Shown in pieces: positions 7,522-15,158 of a stretch of 20,594 nt of DNA (position 1 is its first letter; each line of letters opens with the position of its first letter). Under the pieces are notes generated by a model that ran no database searches, was not told the DNA's origin, and saw only the letters and a program-made list of their open reading frames with translations. A program made the translations under genes and the position numbers. Origin of the DNA: a virus; the IMG/VR virus record IMGVR_UViG_3300010936_000005, positions 1 to 20,594 of that record; one strand, given 5' to 3'.

Positions 7522-8669
7522 TTCATAAGCCTCGCGTAATCAACTGCATAGTAACCATTTTTAATAGTTACTGCCTCTGGCTCTACTTCAAGAACTTCTT
7601 GAGCTAAGAATCCAGCAGTAGGTTCTGCTTCGACTCCTATTTCTTTAGCTTTGTCATTCCAATCCCATTCGTACCAGCCTAGATTATTGTCATAGTCTCC
7701 TACTCTTCTAATGTTTTCTTTTAATTCCATGTCTGAATTTACAGCTGCGCCAATCCCAGCAGCAGCAGTTCCTACAGCTCCTGCAGCACCAGCTATCTGA
7801 GATAATGGTGAAGGTTGCATTGCCATTTGAGGTTGATATATTTGGGCGCCTGTGCCCCCAGAAATACCTCCAGCAGGCATTCCAGCTAAGAGTTGTTGTC
7901 CTCTTTGCAATCTAGCAAAAGGTTCATCAGCTAAGACATCAGCCGCTCTAAATCTTCTAGATAAGTCTGATTGTTGAACACTTCTGTCAATAGCTCCTTG
8001 ACCGGCCATAGCTCCTATTCTGTTAATTGCTTGTGCTTGCCCAGCAGCTCCAAGTGTGGATATACCGCTACCAATATTTTGTAACTGTGCAATATTTTGA
8101 CCAACTTGAGCTTGAGCATCTTGGAAACCTTGTCTTCTAATACCACTTACTGCTTCCAACAATCCTCTACCTAAAGCCGCCTGATTTTCTGCTTGAGCTA
8201 TTCTGCCCCTAGAACCACCATAGGCTCCAGAAGTAACAGCAGCATCTCTAATACCAATATCTTTTTGTTGATAGGCTTTGGTAATATCATCTATTGATTG
8301 TTGTACCACATCATCTTCAAAAGGATTGAATCTAGCTCTGGCAGCTGCAACTGGGTCCCTTGCAAGATCTCCTGCTTGTCTATAGTAATTTATACCTTCT
8401 GGAGTAAAACTTGCAAATTGTCCTAGTTGTCCCGCTTGTTCTGCTGCTTGTCTTTCTAATTCAGTTAGCTGTGCAGTGCCTTCAATAGGAATGGGTCTTT
8501 CTTGAGATATTAAACCTTCGTATTCTCCAGGAGAGCCAAAGTAAGCGCCCAATAATCTTCTGCTGTAATCTTCTATGTAAGGAGATACAAAAGAATAACC
8601 AGTGGTGGGCAGCTCAACTGCTTCAGCTTTTGGCCCCATAATTGGTTTACTTTTACATGTGCATCCCAT
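7518..8669 (-). CDS. Internal virion protein with C-terminal S74-like module (383 aa)
   Basis: Residues 1-30 include an unusual M-G-C-T-C start. Residues 30-290 are Ala/Gln/Gly/Arg-rich and helical, like podovirus internal proteins, with a conserved-looking N-P-F-E-D-D-V-V-Q-Q segment near 115-124. A hydrophobic Ala/Gly run (about 288-310) leads into S-D-M-E-L-K-E-N-I at 312-320. This is the intramolecular-chaperone (peptidase S74) entry motif, with Ser312 and Lys317 five apart. It is followed by G-F-L-A-Q-E-V (352-358) and A-V-D-Y-A-R-L. The module is only 72 residues, shorter than on true fibres, and whether it self-cleaves is unknown. AGGTAG upstream supports the start. The stop overlaps the 503-aa gene by ATGA. 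No fibre-like beta repeats are present, so I read it as an internal or core protein rather than a tail fibre. Confidence 0.65.
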   Translation of the reverse strand: MGCTCKSKPIMGPKAEAVELPTTGYSFVSPYIEDYSRRLLGAYFGSPGEYEGLISQERPIPIEGTAQLTELERQAAEQAGQLGQFASFTPEGINYYRQAGDLARDPVAAARARFNPFEDDVVQQSIDDITKAYQQKDIGIRDAAVTSGAYGGSRGRIAQAENQAALGRGLLEAVSGIRRQGFQDAQAQVGQNIAQLQNIGSGISTLGAAGQAQAINRIGAMAGQGAIDRSVQQSDLSRRFRAADVLADEPFARLQRGQQLLAGMPAGGISGGTGAQIYQPQMAMQPSPLSQIAGAAGAVGTAAAGIGAAVNSDMELKENIRRVGDYDNNLGWYEWDWNDKAKEIGVEAEPTAGFLAQEVLEVEPEAVTIKNGYYAVDYARLMK

Positions 8670-8673
8670 AATA

Positions 8674-9159
8674 CTACCTATTTAAATTGTTGTAATAAGT
8701 CCCACCAATTTGGTGAAATCCTTTGTTTAATAATAATTTTTCTGCTTTATCAATGCTACCAATATTATATATACCCATTATGATTGGTATATTTTTTTCT
8801 TCAGCAAGTTTCATCCCAGCTTCTAATAACATATTAGATGGTTTTAAATCATCCTTTACATTTCTATATTCTGGTCTAACAAAAAACCAACTGTCTCCTA
8901 AAAAAACATCGTCTGACCACCAATGAGAACATTCTTCTAATCCTAAACTACCAATTATTTCTTGATTACTTCTTACCACATAAACAACACCTTTTAATAA
9001 AACATTATTTATCTGCCAAGAAGTTTTGCCCCAATGCACTCTAGGAGATTCACCACCATCTAAAGAGTGATCTGCATGAAAATGATTAACCAAAAAGTCT
9101 GCTATCTCTTTACCATCTTTTTCGTTAAATGAAAGTTTATCTAAAGTAAATTTACTCAT
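8674..9159 (-). CDS. GNAT-family N-acetyltransferase
   Basis: A 161-aa protein with GNAT architecture. An N-terminal helical part (1-45) is followed by the strand G-V-V-Y-V-V-R-S (57-64), a tight turn with Q-E-I-I-G-S-L-G-L (66-74), and then D-S-W-F-F-V-R-P-E-Y-R (about 88-98), the strand that usually precedes the acetyl-CoA pyrophosphate loop. A long helix follows (S-N-M-L-L-E-A-G-M-K-L-A-E-E, 108-121), and the C-terminus has the usual G-F-x-x-I-G-G-T-Y-Y. The typical Q/R-x-x-G-x-G/A loop is degenerate, which is common in this divergent superfamily. It lies between two virion-internal genes with gaps of one and four bases. The substrate is unknown; modification of a virion or host protein is possible. 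Superfamily call is good, function open. Confidence 0.72.
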   Translation of the reverse strand: MSKFTLDKLSFNEKDGKEIADFLVNHFHADHSLDGGESPRVHWGKTSWQINNVLLKGVVYVVRSNQEIIGSLGLEECSHWWSDDVFLGDSWFFVRPEYRNVKDDLKPSNMLLEAGMKLAEEKNIPIIMGIYNIGSIDKAEKLLLNKGFHQIGGTYYNNLNR

Positions 9160-9160
9160 G

Positions 9161-10708
9161 TTAAGACATAACTCCTACTAAAGATCCCAAACCGCTTTTA
9201 ACTAATTTATCAGCAGCCTCTCCATCTGGACCTAGAGTATCTTGTAAATACTCAAGAACCATTGCGCCTATATCTGTTTGTTCTTCTAAATCTGCTGGGT
9301 TTGCTCCCATTTGTAAACCTAACCCTCTTACAGTTTTAGCGTTAACAACAAATTCACCATCGCTTAACATAGCTGGTATTTCGTCACTAGTTTCAGAGCC
9401 TGGACCAGAAACTAATTCATCTGTTTCTGGAAAAAACTTACCATCAATTAACATTCCATCTGCTGCATATTCTACGCCAGATACTCTTCTTGGCGGGTTA
9501 AAACTTCCGTCACCTCTCATTCCCAAATTAAAATTAACTCTTTCAATAGGAGGTGCTACAGCAGCACTAAAAGGCCTGCCTGGTCTAGAAGCTGCATATT
9601 CTTTAGTTACTTCAGAAAAATAAGGTCTATAGACAGCTTTGTAGGGAGCGTCAGTAGGTATGTATTGAGTTGTTCCCGGCATAAACTGTTGTGCCATTTG
9701 CATTCTAGCAATTTGTTTTTGAATTGCTTTATCCTTACTCTTTAATGGTGAAGCATCAATTAATTGTTCTAATTTTTTTAAATTTTCGTCAGCATACATT
9801 GTTCCGCCATTTGCCATCTCCATTATTCCACCGTCTGCCATACCGCCAACTCTAAAAACATTTGGCATAGTAGGCACTATCGCTTCACCTATACCTCCTC
9901 TACTTACCATTACAGCTTCTGGCATTTCTATATCTGCTAAAGCTCCCAAGCCTTCTAAAGCAGCCAATGCTTTTTGTCCTTTGGTGAGTGATTTTTTAAA
10001 AGGGTCATTTGTTAAATTACCTTCTTTATCATATTCAAAATTATATTCAGTAATGTCGCCAGCTAATTTGTCATATTGTTCCGAAAGATTTTTGTCATAA
10101 GATTGTGCTGCTAACTCTGCAAATTTTTCTTTTTCATCATCACTTAATTTAAAATCTGGAGTTACCATTACTTCATCTTTTGGATCAAGTTTTCTTTCTT
10201 TATCTTTATCATCTCCAAAACCAAACATATTTTTAATACTCTTAAATGTAGGAAATATTGGACCTCCAGGAGCAAGTTTTAAAATGCCGCCTTCATTTAA
10301 TTTTCTTTCAAATCTAATACCGGTTTCCATAGGATTTCTATAAAAAGAAAATTCAGGGTTAACATCAAAAATTATTTCTTTACCATCTTTTCTCAAAGGT
10401 ATGTTACTTTCTTTTAATATTTGATTTATGCCTCCCTCTTCCAAAGCATCTCTAGCATCTCTACCTCTAAGCACATCTCCTAATATTTTAGATATTGCAT
10501 TTTTACCAATAAAATCTCGAAGATTATTTTCTGATTTCATTTTAAATAAATCTATCGCTGAGTCTGGATCGACTGAACCGCCGTTAGCTAACATCGCTAG
10601 TCCTCCGCTGTAAAAACTTTCTGGGTCGTAACCCATTTTTTTTACTACATCTGGTCTTTCGTCAGCTAAAGCTTTTAAACCTTTTTGATTTTCTTTTATA
10701 TCTTTCAT
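9161..10708 (-). CDS. Virion-associated protein with repeated GG motifs (515 aa)
   Basis: Not assigned to a named family. Three copies of a ten-residue motif, GG-[LI]-x-x-[LM]-A-[NP]-GG, occur at 35-44, 140-149 and 293-302, with partial GG copies at 92, 271 and 288. Between them are charged helical stretches (155-250) rich in Lys and Asp. Near the C-terminus, 434-464 reads S-G-P-G-S-E-T-S-D-E-I-P-A-M-L-S-D-G-E-F and then V-V-N-A, a segment I know from many phage tape-measure and virion-internal proteins. The ATG is shared in an ATGA overlap with the holin gene, which couples lysis-gene and virion-gene translation. The gene ends one base before the GNAT gene. Probably structural, either tail or internal; the role of the GG motif is unknown. 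Confidence 0.6.
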   Translation of the reverse strand: MKDIKENQKGLKALADERPDVVKKMGYDPESFYSGGLAMLANGGSVDPDSAIDLFKMKSENNLRDFIGKNAISKILGDVLRGRDARDALEEGGINQILKESNIPLRKDGKEIIFDVNPEFSFYRNPMETGIRFERKLNEGGILKLAPGGPIFPTFKSIKNMFGFGDDKDKERKLDPKDEVMVTPDFKLSDDEKEKFAELAAQSYDKNLSEQYDKLAGDITEYNFEYDKEGNLTNDPFKKSLTKGQKALAALEGLGALADIEMPEAVMVSRGGIGEAIVPTMPNVFRVGGMADGGIMEMANGGTMYADENLKKLEQLIDASPLKSKDKAIQKQIARMQMAQQFMPGTTQYIPTDAPYKAVYRPYFSEVTKEYAASRPGRPFSAAVAPPIERVNFNLGMRGDGSFNPPRRVSGVEYAADGMLIDGKFFPETDELVSGPGSETSDEIPAMLSDGEFVVNAKTVRGLGLQMGANPADLEEQTDIGAMVLEYLQDTLGPDGEAADKLVKSGLGSLVGVMS

Positions 10709-11088
10709 CCTTTTGTATCAGTTCTTTTTAATTTATCGTATGATCTAAGTCCCGACATTCCTAGGAGTGCCATGAGAATCGCAGACAACTGCGAAAAATC
10801 AAATTCTGGCATTTCTATCTGTACGCCAGAAGTCTTTATTATAACCTCAATTATGGGTGCAAGTACAAAGTGATAACCCAAAGCAAAGCTACATATCCAA
10901 CCAACTGAAGGTCGCCAGTTTCTTTGAAAGGGAGAGCCTTTTGCTTCTATTTTATTTACTTCTATCTGAGCTAAATTTGCTTGATGAAATAAAGTAGCTA
11001 ACTCATGATCTAATTTAGCTTGTAAATCTTTATCTTTTACAAATTTGCCAACAATATCACTAACTGGCTTTATTAACGATTCAATCAT
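10705..11088 (-). CDS. Holin, 3-TM gene-transfer-agent type
   Basis: A 127-aa protein. The N-terminal half (1-55) is an amphipathic helical region. It is followed by Q-R-N-W-R-P-S-V-G-W (55-64) and a hydrophobic helix (about 62-85). After a short Pro/Glu/Asp loop comes a second helix (about 100-115, S-A-I-L-M-A-L-L-G-M-S-G), then a charged tail. The N-W-R-P hallmark and this layout match the '3TM holin' family first noted in gene transfer agents and common in marine phages. It would form the membrane lesion that releases endolysin. The endolysin gene is immediately upstream with a four-base gap, and AGAGGAG precedes the ATG. Its last codons overlap the start of the 515-aa gene. Confidence 0.85.
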   Translation of the reverse strand: MIESLIKPVSDIVGKFVKDKDLQAKLDHELATLFHQANLAQIEVNKIEAKGSPFQRNWRPSVGWICSFALGYHFVLAPIIEVIIKTSGVQIEMPEFDFSQLSAILMALLGMSGLRSYDKLKRTDTKG

Positions 11089-11092
11089 TATA

Positions 11093-11569
11093 TTACTCCT
11101 CTACTATTCTATAATGGTCACCATCGAAAGTCATGGCTCTGTTTCTATTATCTTTATTAGATACATAAGAAACATGAACCCAACCACTACTTGGATCTAC
11201 TCCATCATAATATTCTAAAATTACTTGATCAAAATCTAATTCGTCTTTTATAAAATTAAATAATTCTTCGTTGTTTACTCCAGGTATTTCTAAATCTACC
11301 GCTTGGCCTAATACATGCTGACTAGTATCAGAAGAGCCAATATATCTGTTGAGAGTAATACTGCGATAACCGCTATTAGGGCTAAAAGGTATTTTGTAGT
11401 AGTTCCTAATCGGTTGAACGATGTTTTTACATAATTTTTCCAGACTTTTAAATGTTTCTTTATCATGAACACAATTATCTATATTTTTTCTCTTTGCTAC
11501 AAAACTTTTTTCAAACTCTTTTAACTTAAAATTTTGACTTAATTTAGTTTCACTATTCCAATCGTTCAT
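11093..11569 (-). CDS. Endolysin, peptidase M15A-type (DD/LD-endopeptidase fold)
   Basis: A 158-aa protein matching the peptidase M15 C-terminal family. The N-terminal part begins S-Q-N-F-K-L-K-E-F-E. It is followed by S-G-Y-R-S (66-70), L-N-x-x-I-G-S-S (73-80), S-Q-H-V-L-G-Q-A-V-D-L (83-93) and G-W-V-H-V-S-Y (129-135). The zinc ligands are H85, D92 and H132, all present. Phage members cut peptide cross-links in peptidoglycan. No signal peptide is seen, so export should depend on the holin directly downstream. The protein is short and single-domain, with no cell-wall-binding region, as expected for a phage of a Gram-negative host. The start follows one base after the stop of the 109-aa gene. 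Confidence 0.9.
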   Translation of the reverse strand: MNDWNSETKLSQNFKLKEFEKSFVAKRKNIDNCVHDKETFKSLEKLCKNIVQPIRNYYKIPFSPNSGYRSITLNRYIGSSDTSQHVLGQAVDLEIPGVNNEELFNFIKDELDFDQVILEYYDGVDPSSGWVHVSYVSNKDNRNRAMTFDGDHYRIVEE

Positions 11570-11570
11570 A

Positions 11571-11900
11571 TTATATGCTCACGTTTATTGATATTGATCC
11601 TTCTTCACTAACAGAAACTTCACCTAAAGAAGCTGTGGCTTCAAAAGAACCAATTGGTTGTGATGATAAAACTTCAAACTCTTCTCCATTAAAAAACTCT
11701 AAAGTATTCTTACTAGTATCAAAAACAATGTCACCGGGATTAAATTTAGTATTTAATTTATCTTCTGTATTTATTTGTAGTGTTGCATTAGGGTCAAACT
11801 TTTGTAGGTTTAGTTCTAATACTCTAACCAATCTATTAAAAACATCTGGCGTTATTTCTCTACCAGCTATAGGTAATCTAGTTTCTAATAATTTTGCCAC
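11571..11900 (-). CDS. Small tail-associated protein (109 aa)
   Basis: Begins with GTG in a TAGTG overlap with the stop of the 629-aa gene, so translation is coupled and no ATG alternative exists nearby. The N-terminal 35 residues are helical. Residues 53-79 read F-N-P-G-D-I-V-F-D-T-S-K-N-T-L-E-F-F-N-G, a short beta segment common in phage fibre and tail proteins ('GDIVYD...NG'). The C-terminus is Ser/Glu/Val beta-rich. It is probably a small structural partner of the 629-aa tail protein, inferred from coupling and composition. The precise family was not recognised. Confidence 0.6.
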   Translation of the reverse strand: MAKLLETRLPIAGREITPDVFNRLVRVLELNLQKFDPNATLQINTEDKLNTKFNPGDIVFDTSKNTLEFFNGEEFEVLSSQPIGSFEATASLGEVSVSEEGSISINVSI

Positions 11901-13789
11901 TATCTTTTTCCGTCTTCTCTAAAATTAAATCTGGTTGCTCCTAATCTAAACTCTAAACCATTTCTTGCTGATACGTCATTGTCATCATCAGACTCTACTC
12001 TATATATAGCTTGTCTGGCTCTTGCTCTAGTATCTATTTTTTTTGTTGTATTGGTAATTGATGAGCTAACCTTTTCTGTTGGTGAATCATTAGGGAAGTC
12101 TCTAGTTTTTAAAACTACATTTAAAGCTGCATTACCATTAGACCCAGTAAATTTTATATCAGGTATTATTTCTCTAACCGAATAAAATTTATCGCCATCT
12201 TCTATGTCAAAGTCTCCAGACTCTATAAATACATTGTCCATTGGCGAACCATCATTATCATTACCACTTTCGTGATTATATAAATAATAAGAGTTGCCAG
12301 ATTTACCAGTAGCTAAAGGAAAAGAAAATATTCCTTTATCTATCCAAGAGTATCTTTCTAATTCACCAATGCTCCAAACTTTTTCTATGTAATTGTAAAC
12401 TACATATTTATCTGGTTCGGTAGATGAAGCAGAACAATAAAACCAACCGACTTCATTAAATTCTCTGTTAGTAAAAGCAAAGTTTTTATAGACTTCGCTT
12501 AAATTTAAATCATCAAAAACATGGCTTAAAACAGAACATGGTAGTTTTGATACAGAACCATTGTAAAAATAGAATCCATCAGATGACATCCAGTAAATAC
12601 CATTGTCGCCATTGACTACAGCTTTGGGTCCAATTAAACCAACGTTGTCATTTATTAAATTTAAACCAAATGTAAAAGGCGCTCCAATAAATTGCATTGA
12701 GTGCATAGATACATCTGTCCAAATCAATATTTCTTGTCTAGCTTTTAAACCACCAACAATCAGAGAACCAGATGATATTCTTATAGAACCTGCTGTATTA
12801 GTAGCTTTTGCTTCAAACTCTAATAAATTTTCTTGATCAGAAAAAGATATTAATAAAGGATCTATTGTTCCTGTCCTAGCTGTACCGTTAGCGTTTAAAG
12901 AATCAGAACCTAAAACAATTAAATGTCTATCAACGTCTGAAGTTAAAACTTGCAAACAACGAGTAGGAACTAAATTAGCTCCAGCGATTGTTTGTAATTC
13001 TACTGCTCTAGTTGTTAAACCATTTGAGTTGTCCCATCTAAATATAGAACCTGCTCTAGGATTAATAATTAAATCTTCTCCAAAATTATCGTGAGTCCAT
13101 AATCTTAAAGTATTGTTTGCTGATAACGGAGTTACTGAACCAAAACTTCCAGAACTCCAACCGCCAGCACCCCAACCAGTAGAAGATACATAAGTATCTA
13201 AACCTACATTAAGTTGATATGCGGCTACCGTGCTACCGCCACCATTACCAGAATCGGAAGAGTTTGCTAAAACTGTATTGCCGCTAGTGTCTTTTGCTTC
13301 TATGGTATAACTGTTGGCATCAACAATAGATGCGATTTGATATTCTTGGTTTAAAACAGCTGCAGTTATATTACCCCCTAAACTAGCCGCTCCACTAAAA
13401 GTAACATAATCATTTATTGAGGCCCCATGTCCGTTTTCAGTAACTGTGATGGTAGCATCACTGTTGCCAACTTTAGCAAATGTTGCATCACCTGCAGATG
13501 TAGTTTCTCTTATTGGAGTAATATCGTTAAAGTCAGAACCTTGTTGAATATAATATTTATAAGTAGTACCCACCCCTAATAAATCCGTACCATCTAAATT
13601 AACCCAGTCGTGCATTGCTCTGGGAGTTCCTTCTAATATGCCTGTACTATTTTTTGTCCAACCTCCTACTTTTTCTGGTAGGCCCCTTCTAAATCTAATA
13701 AGATTACCATCAAACCAACCGTTCTCCGCAGTAAGGCTAGTTCCTTCTTTATCTATACCTGGTTTAAATAAAATCTTAGTGTAAGGCAT
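11900..13789 (-). CDS. Tail / DNA-stabilisation structural protein (629 aa)
   Basis: Begins MPYTKILFKPGIDKEGTS, then N-G-W-F-D-G-N-L-I-R-F-R-x-G-L-P-E-K-V-G-G-W, an entry sequence I associate with a widespread marine podophage tail protein. Placement and size resemble P22 gp10-type stabilisation or tail-tube proteins. Residues about 98-192 form a Gly/Thr/Asn-rich beta insert (T-V-T-E-N-G-H-G-x-x-x-x-D-Y-V-T-F-S-G). The middle part looks beta-propeller-like, with repeated short strands and aromatic turns (for example D-G-F-Y-F-Y-N-G). The C-terminus, R-A-R-A-R-Q-A-I-Y-R-V-E-S then R-L-G-A-T-R-F-N, is a second recognisable block. The start is supported by AGGTAGG upstream. The tail structural role is solid; equating it with gp10 is inference. 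Confidence 0.75.
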   Translation of the reverse strand: MPYTKILFKPGIDKEGTSLTAENGWFDGNLIRFRRGLPEKVGGWTKNSTGILEGTPRAMHDWVNLDGTDLLGVGTTYKYYIQQGSDFNDITPIRETTSAGDATFAKVGNSDATITVTENGHGASINDYVTFSGAASLGGNITAAVLNQEYQIASIVDANSYTIEAKDTSGNTVLANSSDSGNGGGSTVAAYQLNVGLDTYVSSTGWGAGGWSSGSFGSVTPLSANNTLRLWTHDNFGEDLIINPRAGSIFRWDNSNGLTTRAVELQTIAGANLVPTRCLQVLTSDVDRHLIVLGSDSLNANGTARTGTIDPLLISFSDQENLLEFEAKATNTAGSIRISSGSLIVGGLKARQEILIWTDVSMHSMQFIGAPFTFGLNLINDNVGLIGPKAVVNGDNGIYWMSSDGFYFYNGSVSKLPCSVLSHVFDDLNLSEVYKNFAFTNREFNEVGWFYCSASSTEPDKYVVYNYIEKVWSIGELERYSWIDKGIFSFPLATGKSGNSYYLYNHESGNDNDGSPMDNVFIESGDFDIEDGDKFYSVREIIPDIKFTGSNGNAALNVVLKTRDFPNDSPTEKVSSSITNTTKKIDTRARARQAIYRVESDDDNDVSARNGLEFRLGATRFNFREDGKR

Positions 13790-13806
13790 AACAAATACCT
13801 ACCTTG

Positions 13807-14016
13807 TTAAAAAAGAGTTTGTTGTATAAAGAAAGCTGTAACGCTTAAAAATACAGTAATTGTAAAAATTAAACTGTTTCTTATGCTTTTATTTATTGAA
13901 ATAATGCCTTGTTCGATAGCATCCAGACGTCTGTAGTTTTCTTTCCATCTTTGTTCACATGCGGCTTCATGCGAGCTAAGTCTTTTATCTAGTTCTGTTA
14001 CTGTAGTTCTTGCCAT
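13807..14016 (-). CDS. Small tail-anchored membrane protein, XhlA/holin-like (69 aa)
   Basis: A charged coiled-coil N-terminus (residues 5-45, L-D-K-R-L-S-S-H-E then Y-R-R-L-D-A-I-E) is followed by one C-terminal membrane helix (about 48-66). This is the layout of haemolysin XhlA-type phage accessory proteins and of some small holin or antiholin proteins. No clear Shine-Dalgarno sequence is seen in the 28 bp upstream, so translation may depend on coupling. It forms a group with two other small membrane genes just upstream. Confidence 0.6.
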   Translation of the reverse strand: MARTTVTELDKRLSSHEAACEQRWKENYRRLDAIEQGIISINKSIRNSLIFTITVFLSVTAFFIQQTLF

Positions 14017-14044
14017 GTTTTTTTATATTTCGTTACATTTTATA

Positions 14045-14395
14045 TCAATCTTTACGTTTGTCATCTCTTTCAGATTTAGATAACTTATCAGGCTCTATGA
14101 GCTCTGGCGCATTTAATAAAGTTTTTAACAAAACATCTTGCCTTATTATCTCATTATCTACAGATCTAACTCTATCTATTAATTGAACTAATATACCCAT
14201 TTGTGAGTCTAATTTAGAATCTAGTCTTTTTTCCATAGCCGCCATGCTTTCATTTATCTTGTCATCAACTACATCTATTTTTTGTTCCATGCCGTTAATA
14301 ATTTTATTTAAAAGTTTCCAAAGAAAAAATCCTAAACCTAAAGTTGCTGCTATTGGGAATCCTACTTCATTAATTATTTTTACTAGATCATCCAC
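14045..14395 (-). CDS. Membrane-anchored coiled-coil protein (116 aa)
   Basis: One N-terminal membrane helix (about 11-32, V-G-F-P-I-A-A-T-L-G-L-G-F-F-L-W) is followed by a long coiled coil (about 33-90, with M-E-Q-K-I-D-V-V-D-D-K-I and S-M-A-A-M-E-K-R-L-D) and a basic C-terminal tail. The start is GTG; an in-frame stop lies three codons upstream and the next Met would delete the membrane helix, so GTG is the best choice. It may be a holin-like or spanin-like lysis accessory, or a membrane-facing tail factor. No lipobox or signal peptidase site is visible. Confidence 0.6.
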   Translation of the reverse strand: MDDLVKIINEVGFPIAATLGLGFFLWKLLNKIINGMEQKIDVVDDKINESMAAMEKRLDSKLDSQMGILVQLIDRVRSVDNEIIRQDVLLKTLLNAPELIEPDKLSKSERDDKRKD

Positions 14396-14407
14396 TGCAA
14401 TCTAATA

Positions 14408-14542
14408 TTAAAAATAATTTTTTAAATTTTCCCAATACTCTTTAATTTTTTCATTAATTGATTTATTTAAATATGGCATTGTAGCTTTTAAAACTACTTT
14501 AGCGATTAATAAACCAACTATGATCCATATAAATGTATCCAT
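14408..14542 (-). CDS. Very small single-TM protein (44 aa)
   Basis: A 44-codon gene that starts MDTFIWIIVGLLIAKVVLKA. One membrane helix (about 3-20) is followed by a basic, Asn/Lys-rich amphipathic tail ending K-E-Y-W-E-N-L-K-N-Y-F. GAGGT lies four bases before the ATG. The gene fills the space between the 202-aa fibre gene (seven-base gap) and the 116-aa membrane gene (12-base gap), consistent with the tight packing of the operon. The format is that of small holin-like, antiholin or lysis-inhibitor peptides; function unknown. Confidence 0.65.
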   Translation of the reverse strand: MDTFIWIIVGLLIAKVVLKATMPYLNKSINEKIKEYWENLKNYF

Positions 14543-14549
14543 GATTACC

Positions 14550-15158
14550 TCATTTTGTAAAGATTACCGTACTACTGGGATAAGTCTGCCCATAGATAGG
14601 GTAAATATTGCTAGTTGTTCCTCCTCCTTGCGTAAAACTCCAAGACCATGTGCTTAATGCACTACCTCCACTACCAGAAAAACTATAACTTGCAGCAGTC
14701 CTGTTTAAAGATGTGCCATTAACATTTATCGTAGCGAAGGCATCATTATTAGTATTTGAAACAACGCCAGCTACTTGTAAATAAAATATTCCAGCACCTC
14801 CGTTATTATGATGTCTATTCCAAAGATGTTGAACAGCATTGCCACTAAAAAAACTAGATTTACTTGTAGCAGATGTAAAACTTCCATAATTTACGCCATT
14901 AAACTCATCAACTCCACTACCTCTTATTTGGTTACCTCCAGGACCCAATTGAATAGTCCAAAATCCAGGAGTAAAATTAATTTGAAATTCTGCAGCTGCG
15001 CCATACCATTCATTAAAAAACATTGAAACACCTGAACTTTTACCTATCAATCCTCTAATATCAGAGTCATTTAAAGTGCAAGCAGTACCACTACTACCGC
15101 CTGCTTCGGTGTGCATTTGATTTAAAGTTATATTACCACTGGTTGGTATATCACTCAT
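14550..15158 (-). CDS. Receptor-binding / fibre-tip protein with collar-type N-terminus (202 aa)
   Basis: Residues 1-53 carry a short module: S-G-N-I-T-L-N-Q-M-H-T-E-A-G-G-S (7-22), then L-N-D-S-D-I-R-G-L-I-G and F-F-N-E-W-Y-G. I recognise this module from many marine phage tail-tip proteins. The rest (54-202) is a beta-rich Gly/Ser/Thr/Asn domain with W-x-R-H-H-N-N-G-G near 113-121, lacking any known enzyme motif and probably a host-binding head. The ATG is in an ATGA overlap with the 396-aa S74 fibre gene, so the two are made together and may form one fibre. The 249-aa protein at 18785-19534 has the same kind of N-terminus with a different C-terminus. Structural role inferred from the module and position. 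Confidence 0.7.
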   Translation of the reverse strand: MSDIPTSGNITLNQMHTEAGGSSGTACTLNDSDIRGLIGKSSGVSMFFNEWYGAAAEFQINFTPGFWTIQLGPGGNQIRGSGVDEFNGVNYGSFTSATSKSSFFSGNAVQHLWNRHHNNGGAGIFYLQVAGVVSNTNNDAFATINVNGTSLNRTAASYSFSGSGGSALSTWSWSFTQGGGTTSNIYPIYGQTYPSSTVIFTK

